In this document: positions 1 to 9,069 of the stretch, piece after piece
Numbering within the stretch: position 1 is the first letter of the stretch
Layout: every line of letters begins with the position of its first letter
Assembly: GCA_934402375.1 (NCBI GenBank)
Contig: CAKRUB010000011.1
Coordinates: 14,351-78,350 of the forward strand
From: an uncultured Acetatifactor sp.
GTDB lineage: Bacteria; Bacillota; Clostridia; Lachnospirales; Lachnospiraceae
Reading direction: 5' to 3'
Length of the DNA stretch: 64,000 nt
Position numbers and translations under genes: made by a program
Notes under the pieces: generated by a model
What the model was told of the DNA's origin: nothing
Seen by the model: only the letters and a program-made list of their open reading frames with translations
The model's database searches: none

Positions 1-136
1 CATTGCCGTCACCAACTACTACCAGAGCAGTAAAGCGCATGTTACGTCCACCCTTAACGGTCTTTGCTACACGCTTAATGGTAACAACCTTGTCATTCAA
101 CTCTAACTGGCTTGCATCTATGACTGTATGTTTCAT
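1..136 (-). CDS. rpsE: 30S ribosomal protein S5 (N-terminal part)
   Basis: Only the first 45 codons are present; the gene runs off the left edge. The reading [18 protein letters not shown] followed by [15 protein letters not shown] and [14 protein letters not shown] sequence is the S5 RNA-binding N-terminal domain, with the conserved KTVKGGR segment. The ATG is at 134-136 behind an A/G-rich ribosome-binding site. S5 sits at the mRNA entry site with S3 and S4 and affects decoding accuracy. It is the last visible gene of the S10-spc cluster, 20 bases after rplR. Confidence 0.96.
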   Translation of the reverse strand, partial: MKHTVIDASQLELNDKVVTIKRVAKTVKGGRNMRFTALVVVGDGN

Positions 137-156
137 GGTGTATTCCTCTTCCTTTC

Positions 157-525
157 CTAGAATTCCAGGCCGGCTTCTCTTGCCGCCTCAGCTAATGCCG
201 CAACCTTACCCTGATATATAAAGCCGCCTCTGTCAAAAACAACTTCCTTGATACCTTTTTCAATTGCTCTCTTGGCAATGACGGTTCCCAGGTATGCTGC
301 TGCATCAACGTTATTGGTCTTCTCAAGCTCGCTCTTGATGTCCTTCTCAAGCGTGGAAGCGGATACTAATGTATTCCCAACAGTATCGTCGATAATTTGA
401 GCATACATATGATTATTGCTTCTGAACACAGCCAGACGGGGTCTTTCAGCAGTGCCACTGAAGCGGTTACGAATTCTCATGTGCTTTTTCGCACGTACAT
501 CTTTTCTTGATACCTTGCTAACCAT
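157..525 (-). CDS. rplR: 50S ribosomal protein L18
   Basis: A 122-residue L18, which joins 5S rRNA to the large subunit together with L5. The basic N-terminus ([19 protein letters not shown]) and the [20 protein letters not shown] core are diagnostic, and the protein ends in AREAGLEF. Two in-frame ATGs exist, at 531 and 525. The sequence AAGGAG lies only 3 nt before the first but 9 nt before the second, so the start at 525 (MVSKVS) is preferred; it also gives the usual family length. It lies between rplF and rpsE. Confidence 0.96.
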   Translation of the reverse strand: MVSKVSRKDVRAKKHMRIRNRFSGTAERPRLAVFRSNNHMYAQIIDDTVGNTLVSASTLEKDIKSELEKTNNVDAAAYLGTVIAKRAIEKGIKEVVFDRGGFIYQGKVAALAEAAREAGLEF

Positions 526-545
526 CCTCATACTCTCCTTATCTA

Positions 546-1088
546 TTATTTCTTACCGGTCTTACCAACTTTACGTCTGATCACTTCATCAGCATACTTG
601 ATTCCCTTGCCCTTATAAGGCTCAGGTCTTCTCTTGTCTCTGATTTCAGCTGCGAATTGGCCAACTTTTTCTTTGTCAATACCCTTGACAATAATGATGT
701 TCTGTCCGTCAACAACAGTCTCGATGCCCTCGGGATCTTCCATCTCAACCGGATGAGAGTAGCCCAGGTTCAGGGTCAGCTTCTTGCCGCTCTTTGCTGC
801 TCTGTAACCGACACCGTTTACTTCCAGCTTCTTCTCGTAGCCATCGGTTACACCGACAACCATGTTGTGGATGAGGGTTCTAGTCAGACCATGAAGAGAC
901 TTCATCTTCTTCAGATCGTTGGGTCTGCTTACCAGCACCTCTGCGCCTTCAACCTTAATCTCCATCTCAGCGGGTAACACTCTCTCAAGTGTTCCCTTAG
1001 GACCCTTAACGGTCACTTTGTTATTTTCTGCAACTTCCACAGTAACACCTGCAGGAATCGCGATTGGCATTCTACCTATACGTGACAT
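546..1088 (-). CDS. rplF: 50S ribosomal protein L6
   Basis: A full-length 180-residue L6, which lies near the GTPase-associated centre and the sarcin-ricin loop. It begins [15 protein letters not shown], typical of bacterial L6. The C-terminal signature [16 protein letters not shown], followed by a lysine-rich tail, is present. It is made of two similar alpha/beta domains of about 80 residues each. It follows rpsH by about 40 bases and precedes rplR by about 20, consistent with the spc gene order. Confidence 0.97.
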   Translation of the reverse strand: MSRIGRMPIAIPAGVTVEVAENNKVTVKGPKGTLERVLPAEMEIKVEGAEVLVSRPNDLKKMKSLHGLTRTLIHNMVVGVTDGYEKKLEVNGVGYRAAKSGKKLTLNLGYSHPVEMEDPEGIETVVDGQNIIIVKGIDKEKVGQFAAEIRDKRRPEPYKGKGIKYADEVIRRKVGKTGKK

Positions 1089-1129
1089 GCCCGTACCTCC
1101 TATATTTTATAAATGATCTTTTCGTCTTC

Positions 1130-1531
1130 TTACCAAACGAAAGCGAGAACCTCGCCGCCTACCTGAAGCTCGCGTGCCTTCTTGTCAGTCAGCACACCCT
1201 GGTTGGTGGAGATGATTGCTGTTCCGAGACCGCCGAGTACTCTGGGCAGCTCATCCTTGCCTGCGTATACACGCAGACCGGGCTTGGAAATTCTCTTGAT
1301 GCCGGAGATGATCTTCTCGTTCTTATCAGCGCCGTACTTCAGCGTGATATGAATGGACTTGAAGTTGCCGTCATCGATTACATCATATTTGGTTATATAT
1401 CCCTCATCCAGAAGAATCTGTGCGATAGACAGCTTCATCTTGGAGGCAGGAATATCAACAGTATCGTGCTTAGCAGTGTTTGCATTACGGATTCTTGTAA
1501 GCATATCTGCAATAGGATCGCTCATTGTCAT
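1130..1531 (-). CDS. rpsH: 30S ribosomal protein S8
   Basis: A 133-residue S8, a primary binder of the 16S central domain. It begins [17 protein letters not shown], and its C-terminal [22 protein letters not shown] is the conserved RNA-binding end. AAGGAGG ends 9 nt before the ATG at 1531, so that start is preferred over the ATG two codons later. In E. coli S8 represses the spc operon; whether that happens here cannot be seen. It lies between rpsZ and rplF. Confidence 0.97.
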   Translation of the reverse strand: MTMSDPIADMLTRIRNANTAKHDTVDIPASKMKLSIAQILLDEGYITKYDVIDDGNFKSIHITLKYGADKNEKIISGIKRISKPGLRVYAGKDELPRVLGGLGTAIISTNQGVLTDKKARELQVGGEVLAFVW

Positions 1532-1549
1532 TGTTTTCTTCCTCCTTCC

Positions 1550-1735
1550 TTACCAGCTTGCTTTCTTCACGCCGGGAATCTCTCCCTTGTATGCCAATTC
1601 GCGGAAGCAAACTCTGCAAATGCCATACTTTCTCAAGTAAGCGTGAGGACGACCGCAAATCTTGCAACGGGTGTAAGCCTGAGTAGAAAACTTGGGCTTG
1701 CGCTGCTGTTTAATCTTCATTGATGTCTTAGCCAT
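1550..1735 (-). CDS. rpsZ: 30S ribosomal protein S14, zinc-binding type
   Basis: A short, 61-residue S14 carrying a C-x2-C-x12-C-x2-C zinc ribbon (Cys24, Cys27, Cys40, Cys43), unlike the roughly 100-residue zinc-free form of enterobacteria. It begins [17 protein letters not shown] and ends KKASW. S14 sits in the head of the small subunit. This type is usual in Firmicutes, where a zinc-free paralogue often replaces it under zinc limitation; no paralogue lies in this window. It is placed between rplE and rpsH as expected. Confidence 0.97.
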   Translation of the reverse strand: MAKTSMKIKQQRKPKFSTQAYTRCKICGRPHAYLRKYGICRVCFRELAYKGEIPGVKKASW

Positions 1736-1753
1736 GAAAAATTTACCTCCTTA

Positions 1754-2293
1754 TTATTTTGCGAACGGCATATTGAACAGAGTCAACAGCTCGCGTGCCT
1801 CTTCGTCAGTCTTTGCAGTTGTAACAAAGATAATATCCATACCTCTGGTCTTGTCAATCTTATCGTACTCGATCTCAGGGAAGATGAACTGCTCCTTGAT
1901 ACCAAGAGCATAGTTTCCTCTGCCGTCGAAAGCGTTGGGATTAACACCTCTGAAGTCACGCACACGAGGCAATGCCAGGTTCACAAGACGATCAAGGAAC
2001 TCATACATCTTCTCGCCACGCAGAGTAGTCTTACATCCGATAGCCATACCCTCACGGATCTTGAAGTTAGCTATGGAGGACTTAGCCTTGGTAAGAACTG
2101 CCTTCTGGCCGGTGATGGTCTCCATGTCAGCTACTGCATTCTCAAGAACCTTTGCGTTGTCCTTTGCTTCACCAACACCCATGTTGACCACGATCTTATC
2201 AAGCTTGGGAACTTCCATAACGTTTTTATATCCAAACTTCTTTGTCATAGCTTCTACGATCTCATCGTAGTATAATTCTTTTAATCTAGCCAC
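1754..2293 (-). CDS. rplE: 50S ribosomal protein L5
   Basis: A 179-residue L5, which binds 5S rRNA, contacts the P-site tRNA and forms a bridge to S13. It begins [13 protein letters not shown] and contains the characteristic [14 protein letters not shown] and [19 protein letters not shown] segments, plus [18 protein letters not shown]. The C-terminal [17 protein letters not shown] region, ending in FNMPFAK, is intact. It follows rplX by about 23 bases. Confidence 0.97.
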   Translation of the reverse strand: MARLKELYYDEIVEAMTKKFGYKNVMEVPKLDKIVVNMGVGEAKDNAKVLENAVADMETITGQKAVLTKAKSSIANFKIREGMAIGCKTTLRGEKMYEFLDRLVNLALPRVRDFRGVNPNAFDGRGNYALGIKEQFIFPEIEYDKIDKTRGMDIIFVTTAKTDEEARELLTLFNMPFAK

Positions 2294-2316
2294 TTTTCGT
2301 TCCTCCTTCCTATTGA

Positions 2317-2628
2317 TTAGTCAATCACTTCGCCGGTTGACTTTGCAAAACGAACCTTCTTATCTCCGTCCATCTTGAAGCCGACTCTGGTTGCCTTGCC
2401 CTTGAATACGAGCATGACATTTGAAATATCAATAGGAGCTTCCTTCTGAACAATGCCGCCGTTGGGGTTCGCCTGAGAAGGCTTTGCGTGCTTTGTGATC
2501 TTGTTCACGCCCTCAACAACAACCTTACCATTCTTGGCATCTACGGAAAGTACCTTTCCTTCTGTATTGCAATCCTTGCCAGCGATAACCTTTACGGTAT
2601 CGCCCTTCTTAATCTTTAAACTGGACAT
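2317..2628 (-). CDS. rplX: 50S ribosomal protein L24
   Basis: A 103-residue L24, an assembly initiator of the large subunit with an N-terminal KOW motif ([21 protein letters not shown]). Residues [20 protein letters not shown] and the following NVMLV are family hallmarks, and the tail [21 protein letters not shown] is complete. It lies 11 bases after rplN with an AGGAGG-type ribosome-binding site, as usual in the spc part of the cluster. Confidence 0.97.
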   Translation of the reverse strand: MSSLKIKKGDTVKVIAGKDCNTEGKVLSVDAKNGKVVVEGVNKITKHAKPSQANPNGGIVQKEAPIDISNVMLVFKGKATRVGFKMDGDKKVRFAKSTGEVID

Positions 2629-2639
2629 ATGACACCTCC

Positions 2640-3008
2640 TTATAATACTTCGGGAGCCAGAGATACAATCTTCATGAACTGCTTTTCACGAAGCTCTCTT
2701 GCTACCGGCCCAAAAATACGGGTTCCTCTGGGTGTCTTGTCATCCTTGATGATTACTGCTGCGTTCTCGTCGAACTTGATGTAGGAACCATCCTTGCGGC
2801 GTGCGCCCTTAACGGAACGAACCACAACTGCCTTAACAACGTCACCCTTCTTTACAACTCCGCCGGGTGTTGCATCTTTAACGGAAGCAACAATCACATC
2901 GCCAATCTGTGCATATCTTCTTGTAGAGCCGCCCATAACGCGGATGCAGAGCAATTCTTTTGCACCGGTGTTATCAGCAACCTTCAGTCTTGTTTCCTGC
3001 TGAACCAT
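2640..3008 (-). CDS. rplN: 50S ribosomal protein L14
   Basis: A 122-residue L14, an intersubunit bridge protein. It begins [20 protein letters not shown] and ends [13 protein letters not shown] longer open frame starts at 3029 with MRQRRKI, but the ATG at 3008 has AAGGAGG six bases upstream and gives the exact family length, so 3008 is chosen. The central segment with the GGVVKKGD motif is conserved. It follows rpsQ and precedes rplX. Confidence 0.97.
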   Translation of the reverse strand: MVQQETRLKVADNTGAKELLCIRVMGGSTRRYAQIGDVIVASVKDATPGGVVKKGDVVKAVVVRSVKGARRKDGSYIKFDENAAVIIKDDKTPRGTRIFGPVARELREKQFMKIVSLAPEVL

Positions 3009-3039
3009 GATTTTCCTCCTTTGCCGCACCTACGGCTGA

Positions 3040-3297
3040 TTACTTCACTCTTTCTACGATCTCAACAAGTCTCCATCTCTTGTCCTTGGACAGAGGTCTT
3101 GTCTCCATAACCTTAACGGTGTCGCCAATGTTACACTCGTTGTTCTCGTCATGAGCCTTCAGCTTGTAGGTTCTCTTAACGACCTTGTTATAAAGAGGAT
3201 GCTTTACATGCTCTTCGATCGCCACAACGATTGTCTTATCCATCTTATTACTGGTGACCTTACCGGTACGCACTTTTCTCAAATTTCTTTCTTCCAC
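3040..3297 (-). CDS. rpsQ: 30S ribosomal protein S17
   Basis: An 85-residue OB-fold protein that binds helix 11 of 16S rRNA. It begins [22 protein letters not shown], and the conserved [19 protein letters not shown] and [20 protein letters not shown] segments are present. It lies between rpmC and rplN. Confidence 0.97.
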   Translation of the reverse strand: MEERNLRKVRTGKVTSNKMDKTIVVAIEEHVKHPLYNKVVKRTYKLKAHDENNECNIGDTVKVMETRPLSKDKRWRLVEIVERVK

Positions 3298-3336
3298 GAC
3301 TTAACTCCTTTCCACTCGCCATCCGGGCGACGTGCC

Positions 3337-3540
3337 TTAGCTCCTAGCCTTCTCGGTGATAACTGTCTGAATACGAGCAATATTCTTTCTAACATCCTTA
3401 ATTCTTGCTGTATTATCGAGCTGATTGGTTGCGTTCTGGAATCTCAGATTGAAAAGTTCTTTCTTTGCAGCAACAAGCTCTGACTGCAGTTCCTCTGCGG
3501 ACTTGTTCTTTAATTCTTCTACAAACTTATTCGATTTCAT
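3337..3540 (-). CDS. rpmC: 50S ribosomal protein L29
   Basis: A 67-residue, two-helix protein located at the mouth of the peptide exit tunnel. [18 protein letters not shown] and [20 protein letters not shown] are the L29 signature. Its ATG shares the A of the rplP TAA stop (TAATG at 3540), so the two genes are translationally coupled. Confidence 0.96.
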   Translation of the reverse strand: MKSNKFVEELKNKSAEELQSELVAAKKELFNLRFQNATNQLDNTARIKDVRKNIARIQTVITEKARS

Positions 3541-3968
3541 TATTCTACACCGCCTTCCAAATCTGCCTTAGAAACGACCTTACACTTGCAGGGAAGCTTA
3601 TGCATAGCAAGACGCAGTGCCTCCTTTGCCTGATCTTCGGGAACACCGGCAATTTCAAACATAACACGTCCGGGCTTTACAACTGCTACCCAACAGTCAA
3701 CGGCTCCCTTACCGGAACCCATACGAGTTCCAAGGGGCTTAACGGTTACAGGCTTGTCAGGGAAGATCTTGATCCATACCTGGCCTGCACGCTTCGTGTA
3801 ACGGGTAAGTGCAATACGGGCTGCCTCGATCTGGTTGGATTTGATCCAGCAGGGCTCGAGTGCCACCAGACCATATTCACCATAGGCAAGAGTGTTACCT
3901 CTTGTTGCCTTGCCGGCCAAGGTACCACGGAACTGTTTACGACGCTTAACTCTCTTCGGCATTAACAT
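3540..3968 (-). CDS. rplP: 50S ribosomal protein L16
   Basis: A 142-residue L16, which lines the A-site tRNA path of the large subunit. [15 protein letters not shown], the segment around [19 protein letters not shown], and [20 protein letters not shown] are diagnostic. The start at 3968 has the better-spaced ribosome-binding site (GGGAG about 12 nt upstream) than the ATG at 3962. It begins two bases after rpsC stops and overlaps rpmC by one base. Confidence 0.97.
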   Translation of the reverse strand: MLMPKRVKRRKQFRGTLAGKATRGNTLAYGEYGLVALEPCWIKSNQIEAARIALTRYTKRAGQVWIKIFPDKPVTVKPLGTRMGSGKGAVDCWVAVVKPGRVMFEIAGVPEDQAKEALRLAMHKLPCKCKVVSKADLEGGVE

Positions 3969-3970
3969 GA

Positions 3971-4630
3971 TTATTTATCGCTCCCTTCCATCTGATTTCC
4001 CTTTGTAGGAAGGATCTCACCCTTGTAGATCCAAACTTTAACTCCAACCTTACCGTATGTGGTATCAGCCTCTGCGAAACCGTAATCGATATCTGCTCTC
4101 AGAGTCTGAAGCGGAATGGTTCCCTCGCTGTAGAACTCAGAACGTGCGATATCTGCACCGCCAAGACGGCCTGCGCATGCTGCCTTGATACCCAGAGCGC
4201 CTGCCTTCATGGTTCTGCCCATGCAGGACTTCATAGCACGTCTGAAGGACACACGGTTCTCAAGCTGCTGTGCAATATTCTCTGCAACCAGCTGGGCATC
4301 TCTGTCAGGTCTCTTGATCTCCTTGATATCGATCAGAACCTTCTTGCCGGTCATCTTGGAAAGCTCGTTCTTGGTAACCTCGATCTCGGCACCGCCCTTA
4401 CCGATGATAACACCGGGCTTTGCAGTATGAATAATAACACGAACTCTGTCAGATGTTCTCTCGATCTCGATCTTAGCAACACCTGCGCTGTATAACTTCT
4501 TCTTCAGATACTTTCTGATCTCATAGTCTTCTACCAGATAGTCGGAAAACTCGTTCTCAGCGTACCACTTGGAATCCCAATCTTTAATTACTCCGACTCT
4601 TAAGCCGTGAGGATTAACTTTCTGTCCCAT
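3971..4630 (-). CDS. rpsC: 30S ribosomal protein S3
   Basis: A 219-residue S3 with an N-terminal KH domain, part of the mRNA entry channel and helicase region with S4 and S5. It begins [20 protein letters not shown]. The KH segment contains PGVIIGKGG, and the C-terminal half contains [19 protein letters not shown] and [16 protein letters not shown]. An open frame extends to 4669, but the ATG at 4630 has AAAGGAGC just upstream and fits the family start. Confidence 0.97.
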   Translation of the reverse strand: MGQKVNPHGLRVGVIKDWDSKWYAENEFSDYLVEDYEIRKYLKKKLYSAGVAKIEIERTSDRVRVIIHTAKPGVIIGKGGAEIEVTKNELSKMTGKKVLIDIKEIKRPDRDAQLVAENIAQQLENRVSFRRAMKSCMGRTMKAGALGIKAACAGRLGGADIARSEFYSEGTIPLQTLRADIDYGFAEADTTYGKVGVKVWIYKGEILPTKGNQMEGSDK

Positions 4631-4646
4631 TTGTTTGCTCCTTTCC

Positions 4647-5036
4647 TTACTTCTTCTCGTCCAGCACAACGGTGATATGGCTCATTCTCTTCTCGATTCT
4701 GTAAGCCCTTCCCTGTGCTCTGGGGTGAACGCGCTTCATTGTAGGTCCCTTGTTCGCGTAGCACTCAGCCACATACAGGTTCTCTTTGTTCATTCCGTTG
4801 TTGTTCTCTGCGTTAGCAATTGCCGACTCAAGCAGCTTCTTGATAAGGCTGGAAGCATATCTGGGATTGTACTCCAGAATTCCCAGGGCAGTCTCAACAT
4901 CCTTGCCTCTGATAGCATCTAAAACGAAACATGCCTTCTGAACAGAAACCCTTGCATAAGACAGCTTAGCTGAAGGTCTTGTGTCCTTCTGGGCGTTTCT
5001 CTCTCTCTTGATTTGACTTCTATGTCCTTTAGCCAT
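4647..5036 (-). CDS. rplV: 50S ribosomal protein L22
   Basis: A 129-residue L22, whose beta-hairpin reaches into the exit tunnel at the constriction opposite L4 (the macrolide-sensitive area). [21 protein letters not shown] and the C-terminal hairpin [19 protein letters not shown] with [10 protein letters not shown] are conserved. It precedes rpsC by 16 bases and is separated from rpsS by about 107 bases, a slightly large gap for this cluster. Confidence 0.97.
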   Translation of the reverse strand: MAKGHRSQIKRERNAQKDTRPSAKLSYARVSVQKACFVLDAIRGKDVETALGILEYNPRYASSLIKKLLESAIANAENNNGMNKENLYVAECYANKGPTMKRVHPRAQGRAYRIEKRMSHITVVLDEKK

Positions 5037-5143
5037 AGATAAATATCCTCCTTCTCAGAATAAAAGCAACGCATCTGCTACGGACACCGAAGTCCGCAGA
5101 CAGACATGTGCAATGCCCTCCCGGGCATTTGTGCGTTGTAAAA

Positions 5144-5425
5144 CTACTTAACCTTGGACTTCTTCTCGTCCTTACCATGACCTCTGTAGGTTCTGGTTGC
5201 TACGAACTCGCCCAGCTTGTGACCAACCATATCCTCTGTCACATATACAGGAACATGCTTCCTGCCGTCGTGAACAGCAATGGTGTGTCCCACAAAGGAG
5301 GGGAAAATTGTAGAGCGGCGGGACCAGGTCTTGATAACCTGCTTCTGTCCGGCTGCATTCATAGCATCTACTTTCTTTAACAGGCTTGCGTCTGCGAAAG
5401 GTCCTTTTTTCAGTGATCTAGCCAT
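5144..5425 (-). CDS. rpsS: 30S ribosomal protein S19
   Basis: A 93-residue S19 from the head of the small subunit, forming a complex with S13. [38 protein letters not shown] and [16 protein letters not shown] are the family signature. It follows rplB by 18 bases. The 107-base gap downstream (5037-5143) holds a GC-rich perfect inverted repeat (AATGCCC/GGGCATT, 5112-5129) without a T-tract. Confidence 0.97.
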   Translation of the reverse strand: MARSLKKGPFADASLLKKVDAMNAAGQKQVIKTWSRRSTIFPSFVGHTIAVHDGRKHVPVYVTEDMVGHKLGEFVATRTYRGHGKDEKKSKVK

Positions 5426-5443
5426 TGTCTTTCCTCCTGTTTT

Positions 5444-6286
5444 TTATTTGATTGCCTTACCGTTACGTCTTCTTACAATCAGCTTGTTGGAAGCCTTCTT
5501 GGACTTACGGGTCTTCAGTCCGAGTGCGGGCTTGCCCCAAGGAGTGCTGGGACCGGGACGTCCGATACCGGTCTTGCCCTCACCACCACCATGAGGATGG
5601 TCATTCGGGTTCATAACAGAACCGCGCACTGTAGGGCGAACACCCATGTGACGCTTACGTCCTGCCTTACCGATATTTACAAGGTTATGATCAACATTGC
5701 CTACAACACCAACGGTTGCGCGGCATACAAGGGGAACCATTCTCATCTCGCCGGAGGGAAGACGAAGTGTTGCGTACTTTCCTTCCTTAGCCATCAGCTG
5801 TGCGCTGTTTCCTGCTGCACGAACCATCTGGCCGCCCTTGCCGGGATACAGCTCGATGTTGTGTACCTGAGTACCTACAGGAATCTCAGAAAGAGGAAGG
5901 CAGTTGCCGACTCTCACTTCTGCTTCCGGTCCGTTCATGATCTTCATGCCGTCCGTCAGTCCTTCAGGAGCAAGGATATATGCCTTCTCGCCGTCTGCGT
6001 AGCAGATCAGGGCGATGTTTGCTGTTCTGTTGGGATCGTACTCGATGCCGATAACAGTTGCAGGAATGCCATCCTTATATCTCTTGAAATCTACGATTCT
6101 GTACTTTCTTCTGGAGCCGCCGCCATGGTGTCTCACAGTAATCTTACCCTGATTATTACGTCCGGCGTTCTTCTTCAGAGAAGTGCAAAGGCTCTTCTCA
6201 GGGGTCAGCTTTGTGATCTCAGCGAAATCAGAACCGGTCATATTTCTTCTGGAGGGTGTATAGGGGTTGTATGTCTTGATACCCAT
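5444..6286 (-). CDS. rplB: 50S ribosomal protein L2
   Basis: A 280-residue L2, required for subunit joining and close to the peptidyl transferase centre. It begins [17 protein letters not shown]. The conserved C-terminal stretch around [20 protein letters not shown] includes the highly conserved histidines near the catalytic centre, followed by the basic tail [20 protein letters not shown]. The 91 bases between it and rplW carry no recognised gene. Confidence 0.97.
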   Translation of the reverse strand: MGIKTYNPYTPSRRNMTGSDFAEITKLTPEKSLCTSLKKNAGRNNQGKITVRHHGGGSRRKYRIVDFKRYKDGIPATVIGIEYDPNRTANIALICYADGEKAYILAPEGLTDGMKIMNGPEAEVRVGNCLPLSEIPVGTQVHNIELYPGKGGQMVRAAGNSAQLMAKEGKYATLRLPSGEMRMVPLVCRATVGVVGNVDHNLVNIGKAGRKRHMGVRPTVRGSVMNPNDHPHGGGEGKTGIGRPGPSTPWGKPALGLKTRKSKKASNKLIVRRRNGKAIK

Positions 6287-6377
6287 TGTCTTATCTCCTT
6301 TTCAATGAATTTTGCGCAGCCGCATCCTTCGGCCGCATACTTAACCATGTGTAAGAAACCTTTCCGTTTCCTACAGC

Positions 6378-6677
6378 TTACAGACCTGTGAAGATCTCAA
6401 TGTCCTTGCTGTCAGCAGTCAGGGTAACAATAGCCTTCTTGGTCTTGGCAGTCTTGCCGGTAACCATTCCACGTCTCTTGTTCTTTCCCTCACAGTTCAT
6501 GGTGTTCACGCTCTTTACCTTGGCGCCATCGAACATCTTCTCAACAGCTTCCTTGATCTGGGACTTGTTTGCCTCTGTATGAACCAGAAATGTATATTTC
6601 TTCTCGCCCATACCAGCCATACTCTTCTCGGTAATAACCGGTTTGAGGATTACGTCATAGTATTTAATGTCTGCCAT
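6378..6677 (-). CDS. rplW: 50S ribosomal protein L23
   Basis: A 99-residue L23, the exit-site docking platform for trigger factor and [22 protein letters not shown] and [23 protein letters not shown] are typical, as is [14 protein letters not shown] in the RNA-binding loop. Its ATG overlaps the rplD stop by one base (TAATG at 6677), implying coupling. Confidence 0.97.
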   Translation of the reverse strand: MADIKYYDVILKPVITEKSMAGMGEKKYTFLVHTEANKSQIKEAVEKMFDGAKVKSVNTMNCEGKNKRRGMVTGKTAKTKKAIVTLTADSKDIEIFTGL

Positions 6678-7297
6678 TATGCGTACACCTCCTCGATCTT
6701 TGCAACAGCATCCTTGGTCAGGACAACTGTCTTAGCCTTCATGATGTCATATGTGTTGATGGTGTTTACCAGAGTCGTGTCTACATCTGCCAGATTTCTA
6801 GCAGAGAGAACTACGTTTGCATCGTTCTCAGCGATAACCACAAGACCCTTCTCAACCTTCAAATTGCTCATCACATTTGCAAAGTTCTTTGTCTTGATCT
6901 CGTCGAACTTCAGCTCATCAACAACGATCAGGCTGTTCTTCTGAACCTTGTCTGTCAGAGCGGACTTCAGTGCTGCTCTCTTTTCCTTCTTGTTAAGCTT
7001 GAAGGAATAATCTCTGGGAACGGGTGCGAATACAACACCGCCGCCTGTCCACTGGGGAGATCTCGTTGAACCCTGTCTTGCATGTCCTGTTCCCTTCTGT
7101 CTCCAGGGCTTTCTTCCGCCGCCGGATACCTCGGAACGGGTCTTTGCCTTCTGGGTTCCCTGACGATTATTTGCAAGCTGCTGTACAACCGCCATGTGTA
7201 CTAAGTGCTCATTTACTTCAACACCAAATACGGCATCGCTCAATTCGATTGTTCCAACTTCCTTGCCTTCCATATTAAAAACAGATACGTTTGCCAT
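6677..7297 (-). CDS. rplD: 50S ribosomal protein L4
   Basis: A 206-residue L4, whose extended loop lines the exit tunnel. It begins [19 protein letters not shown], and the loop contains [20 protein letters not shown] with [15 protein letters not shown]. An open frame runs to 7339, but the ATG at 7297 has AAAGGAGG upstream and matches family starts. In gamma-proteobacteria L4 represses its own operon; nothing here shows that this applies. Confidence 0.97.
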   Translation of the reverse strand: MANVSVFNMEGKEVGTIELSDAVFGVEVNEHLVHMAVVQQLANNRQGTQKAKTRSEVSGGGRKPWRQKGTGHARQGSTRSPQWTGGGVVFAPVPRDYSFKLNKKEKRAALKSALTDKVQKNSLIVVDELKFDEIKTKNFANVMSNLKVEKGLVVIAENDANVVLSARNLADVDTTLVNTINTYDIMKAKTVVLTKDAVAKIEEVYA

Positions 7298-7342
7298 CTG
7301 ATTGGCCTCCTTTCGCACGTGCGCCTGGCAAAGGCACAACTA

Positions 7343-8026
7343 TTATGCCTCGACCTTCGTGGTCTCTTTGATGGTTACCAGAGCCTTCTTCGGGCCGGGT
7401 ACCGCACCCTTGATCAGAAGCAGATTCTTCTCAGCATCTACTCTTACAACCTCAAGGTTCTGAACAGTTACTTTTACGCAACCCATATGTCCGGGCATTC
7501 CCTTACCCTTGAACACACGGCTGGGAGAGGAACATGCACCGTTGGAACCCTGATGACGATGGAACTTGGAACCGTGCTTCATGGGTCCTCTATGCTGACC
7601 AAGTCTCTTGATCGCACCCTGGAATCCTTTTCCCTTGGAGATTGCAGAAGCATCGATCTTGTCGCCCTCTGCGAAGATGTCTGCCTTGATCTCTGCGCCC
7701 AGCGTATAATCGCCAGCGTTCTCGAACTTGAACTCTCTGATATATCTCTTTGCGCTTACGCCTGCCTTCTTGAAATGGCCTGCCTGCGCCTTGTTGACGC
7801 CGTGTCTGTGGATGATCTCTCTCTTACCGCTTGCATCCTTGTTTACGATCTTTTCCTTCTTGTCTGCGAAGCCGACCTGTACTGCGCTGTAGCCGTCGTT
7901 CTCAACAGTCTTGATCTGTGTTACCACACAGGGACCTGCCTGAAGAACCGTTACAGGAACCAATACGCCGTCTTCGTTGAAGATCTGAGTCATTCCGACT
8001 TTGGTTGCCAAAATTGCTTTCTTCAT
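7343..8026 (-). CDS. rplC: 50S ribosomal protein L3
   Basis: A 227-residue L3, an early assembly protein whose loops approach the peptidyl transferase centre. [19 protein letters not shown], the central [19 protein letters not shown] and the segment around [19 protein letters not shown] are diagnostic. It is second in the cluster, 104 bases after rpsJ. The gap 8027-8130 contains a small GCCTT/AAGGC hairpin but no gene. Confidence 0.97.
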   Translation of the reverse strand: MKKAILATKVGMTQIFNEDGVLVPVTVLQAGPCVVTQIKTVENDGYSAVQVGFADKKEKIVNKDASGKREIIHRHGVNKAQAGHFKKAGVSAKRYIREFKFENAGDYTLGAEIKADIFAEGDKIDASAISKGKGFQGAIKRLGQHRGPMKHGSKFHRHQGSNGACSSPSRVFKGKGMPGHMGCVKVTVQNLEVVRVDAEKNLLLIKGAVPGPKKALVTIKETTKVEA

Positions 8027-8130
8027 TTTTCCTCTCTTTCTGCCTTCTAAGGCTTTCTACATAGCGGACCACGCTGTTACTGTTGCGCCGTAACGATGTG
8101 TTCTTACGTCTAAGTAGAGGTTTGTTTTCA

Positions 8131-8448
8131 TTACTTGGTTTTCATTTTAATATCAATGTAAACACCTGCGGGCATCTCCAGTCTCTGCAGTGCATCAACT
8201 GTTTTCTGTGTAGGTGCAATGATATCGATAAGTCTCTTATGAGTTCTCTGCTCGAACTGCTCTCTGGAATCCTTGTACTTGTGTACAGCTCTCAGAATTG
8301 TAACAACCTCTTTCTTTGTCGGCAGCGGCACAGGCCCGCTAACCTCTGATCCGGTCTTCTTTACAGTCTCGATGATCTTCTTGGCGGATGCGTCCACCAG
8401 CTGATGCTCATAAGCCTTAAGGGTAATTCTCATTACTTGACTTGCCAT
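8131..8448 (-). CDS. rpsJ: 30S ribosomal protein S10 (NusE)
   Basis: A 105-residue S10, a head protein of the small subunit that also pairs with NusB in antitermination. [19 protein letters not shown] and [21 protein letters not shown] are family hallmarks. It is the first gene of the cluster, preceded by an AAAAGGAGGC ribosome-binding site and a roughly 300-nt leader that starts from the promoter at 8754-8782. Confidence 0.97.
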   Translation of the reverse strand: MASQVMRITLKAYEHQLVDASAKKIIETVKKTGSEVSGPVPLPTKKEVVTILRAVHKYKDSREQFEQRTHKRLIDIIAPTQKTVDALQRLEMPAGVYIDIKMKTK

Positions 8449-8483
8449 AAAAAAAGTCGCCTCCTTTTCGCACTTTCAGTTCA

Positions 8484-8520
8484 AGGCAATTTCTTTGCCT
8501 CAAGGCAATCAAATTGCCTT
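8484..8520 (-). promoter_or_regulatory. Two tandem hairpins in the S10 operon leader
   Basis: Two adjacent inverted repeats lie just upstream of the rpsJ ribosome-binding site: AGGCAA/TTGCCT at 8484-8500 and AAGGCAAT/ATTGCCTT at 8502-8520. The two stems have nearly the same sequence, so the RNA could also pair in the alternative arrangement (first arm of one with second arm of the other). This is suggestive of a switch or of a protein-binding site. There is no T-tract, so it is not a simple terminator. Confidence 0.55.
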
Positions 8521-8753
8521 TAGTACGACAAGCGGTGACTGTACACTCTCCCGTGTGTGTCCTAAATCCTCACGCAACATCTCTCGGATTCTTTCCTATT
8601 CACACGTCGTTTCTGCTGGGTTGCAGACTTCAAATTGGTACAGTGACTTGCCGTCAGTTTTCTAACTTGACATTCGCTCCACGGAAAACCTGTCTGTCAT
8701 TGCTGGCAAACAGCAACCTCACGCTTCACAGCTATCATGCCACAGCAATTGAT

Positions 8754-8782
8754 AGTATACATGGTGTTTCTTCATTTTGCAA
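8754..8782 (-). promoter_or_regulatory. Promoter of the S10-spc cluster
   Basis: Read on the minus strand: -35 TTGCAA (8777-8782), a 17-base spacer, and -10 TATACT (8754-8759). The predicted start near 8747 gives an untranslated leader of about 300 nt before rpsJ. The matches and spacing are typical of a housekeeping sigma-A promoter. Confidence 0.75.
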
Positions 8783-8819
8783 GAACTTTTAAAAAAATAT
8801 TGTATTTTTTTTAATACAA

Positions 8820-8962
8820 TGTTACTGTTCACTCCGTTCACAGCAACACGCTTCGCGATGCACACAAAATGCATTTTCAATGCATTTTGGCGCCTGCAAG
8901 TCTCGCAAAATTGCATTTCATGCAATTTTGACTTCGCGGAATATGGACTGTGAACAGTAACA
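8820..8962. repeat. MITE-like palindromic element A
   Basis: A 143-bp segment bounded by perfect 13-bp terminal inverted repeats (TGTTACTGTTCAC at the left, its complement GTGAACAGTAACA at the right). Inside are two consecutive 11-bp perfect hairpins with the same TTC loop (CAAAATGCATT/AATGCATTTTG and CAAAATTGCAT/ATGCAATTTTG). The word TACAAT stands on both flanks and could be a remnant of target duplication. It has no coding capacity. A second element with related ends lies at 53886-54057. Confidence 0.6.
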
Positions 8963-8978
8963 GTACAATCCTTTTTGC

Positions 8979-9007
8979 TTTACTCCCCGTAAAACATTAG
9001 TTATAAT
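8979..9007 (+). promoter_or_regulatory. Promoter of the methyltransferase gene
   Basis: -35 TTTACT (8979-8984), a 17-base spacer, and -10 TATAAT (9002-9007). The predicted transcription start is near 9014. That lies downstream of the ATG at 9010, so it argues that translation starts at 9070. Confidence 0.65.
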
Positions 9008-9069
9008 GAATGCATCTTAATATAGAAGAAAGACATCTGTCAAGGGATGTCCGGAAAGGAATCAGGCTT

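Larger units (their letters stand above)
8449..9069. other. Divergent intergenic region between rpsJ and the methyltransferase gene
   Basis: No credible coding frame is seen. It holds, from left to right, the S10 leader with two hairpins (8484-8520), the S10 promoter (8754-8782), an ATTGTATT/AATACAAT palindrome separated by T residues (about 8799-8820), a MITE-like element (8820-8962) and the promoter of the rightward gene (8979-9007). Confidence 0.7.

Noticed and set aside
5112..5129. GC-rich palindrome between rpsS and rplV considered as a terminator
   Set aside because: No T-tract follows on either strand, and it lies inside an essential co-transcribed cluster.
7298..7339. Longer N-termini in the open frames of L4, and likewise of S3 (4631-4669) and L14 (3009-3029)
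   Set aside because: The family-standard ATGs have well-placed ribosome-binding sites, and the extensions cover those sites.
8514..8925. Short open frames in the rpsJ upstream region
   Set aside because: They cover the leader, promoter and palindromic element, have no ribosome-binding site and no protein-like composition.
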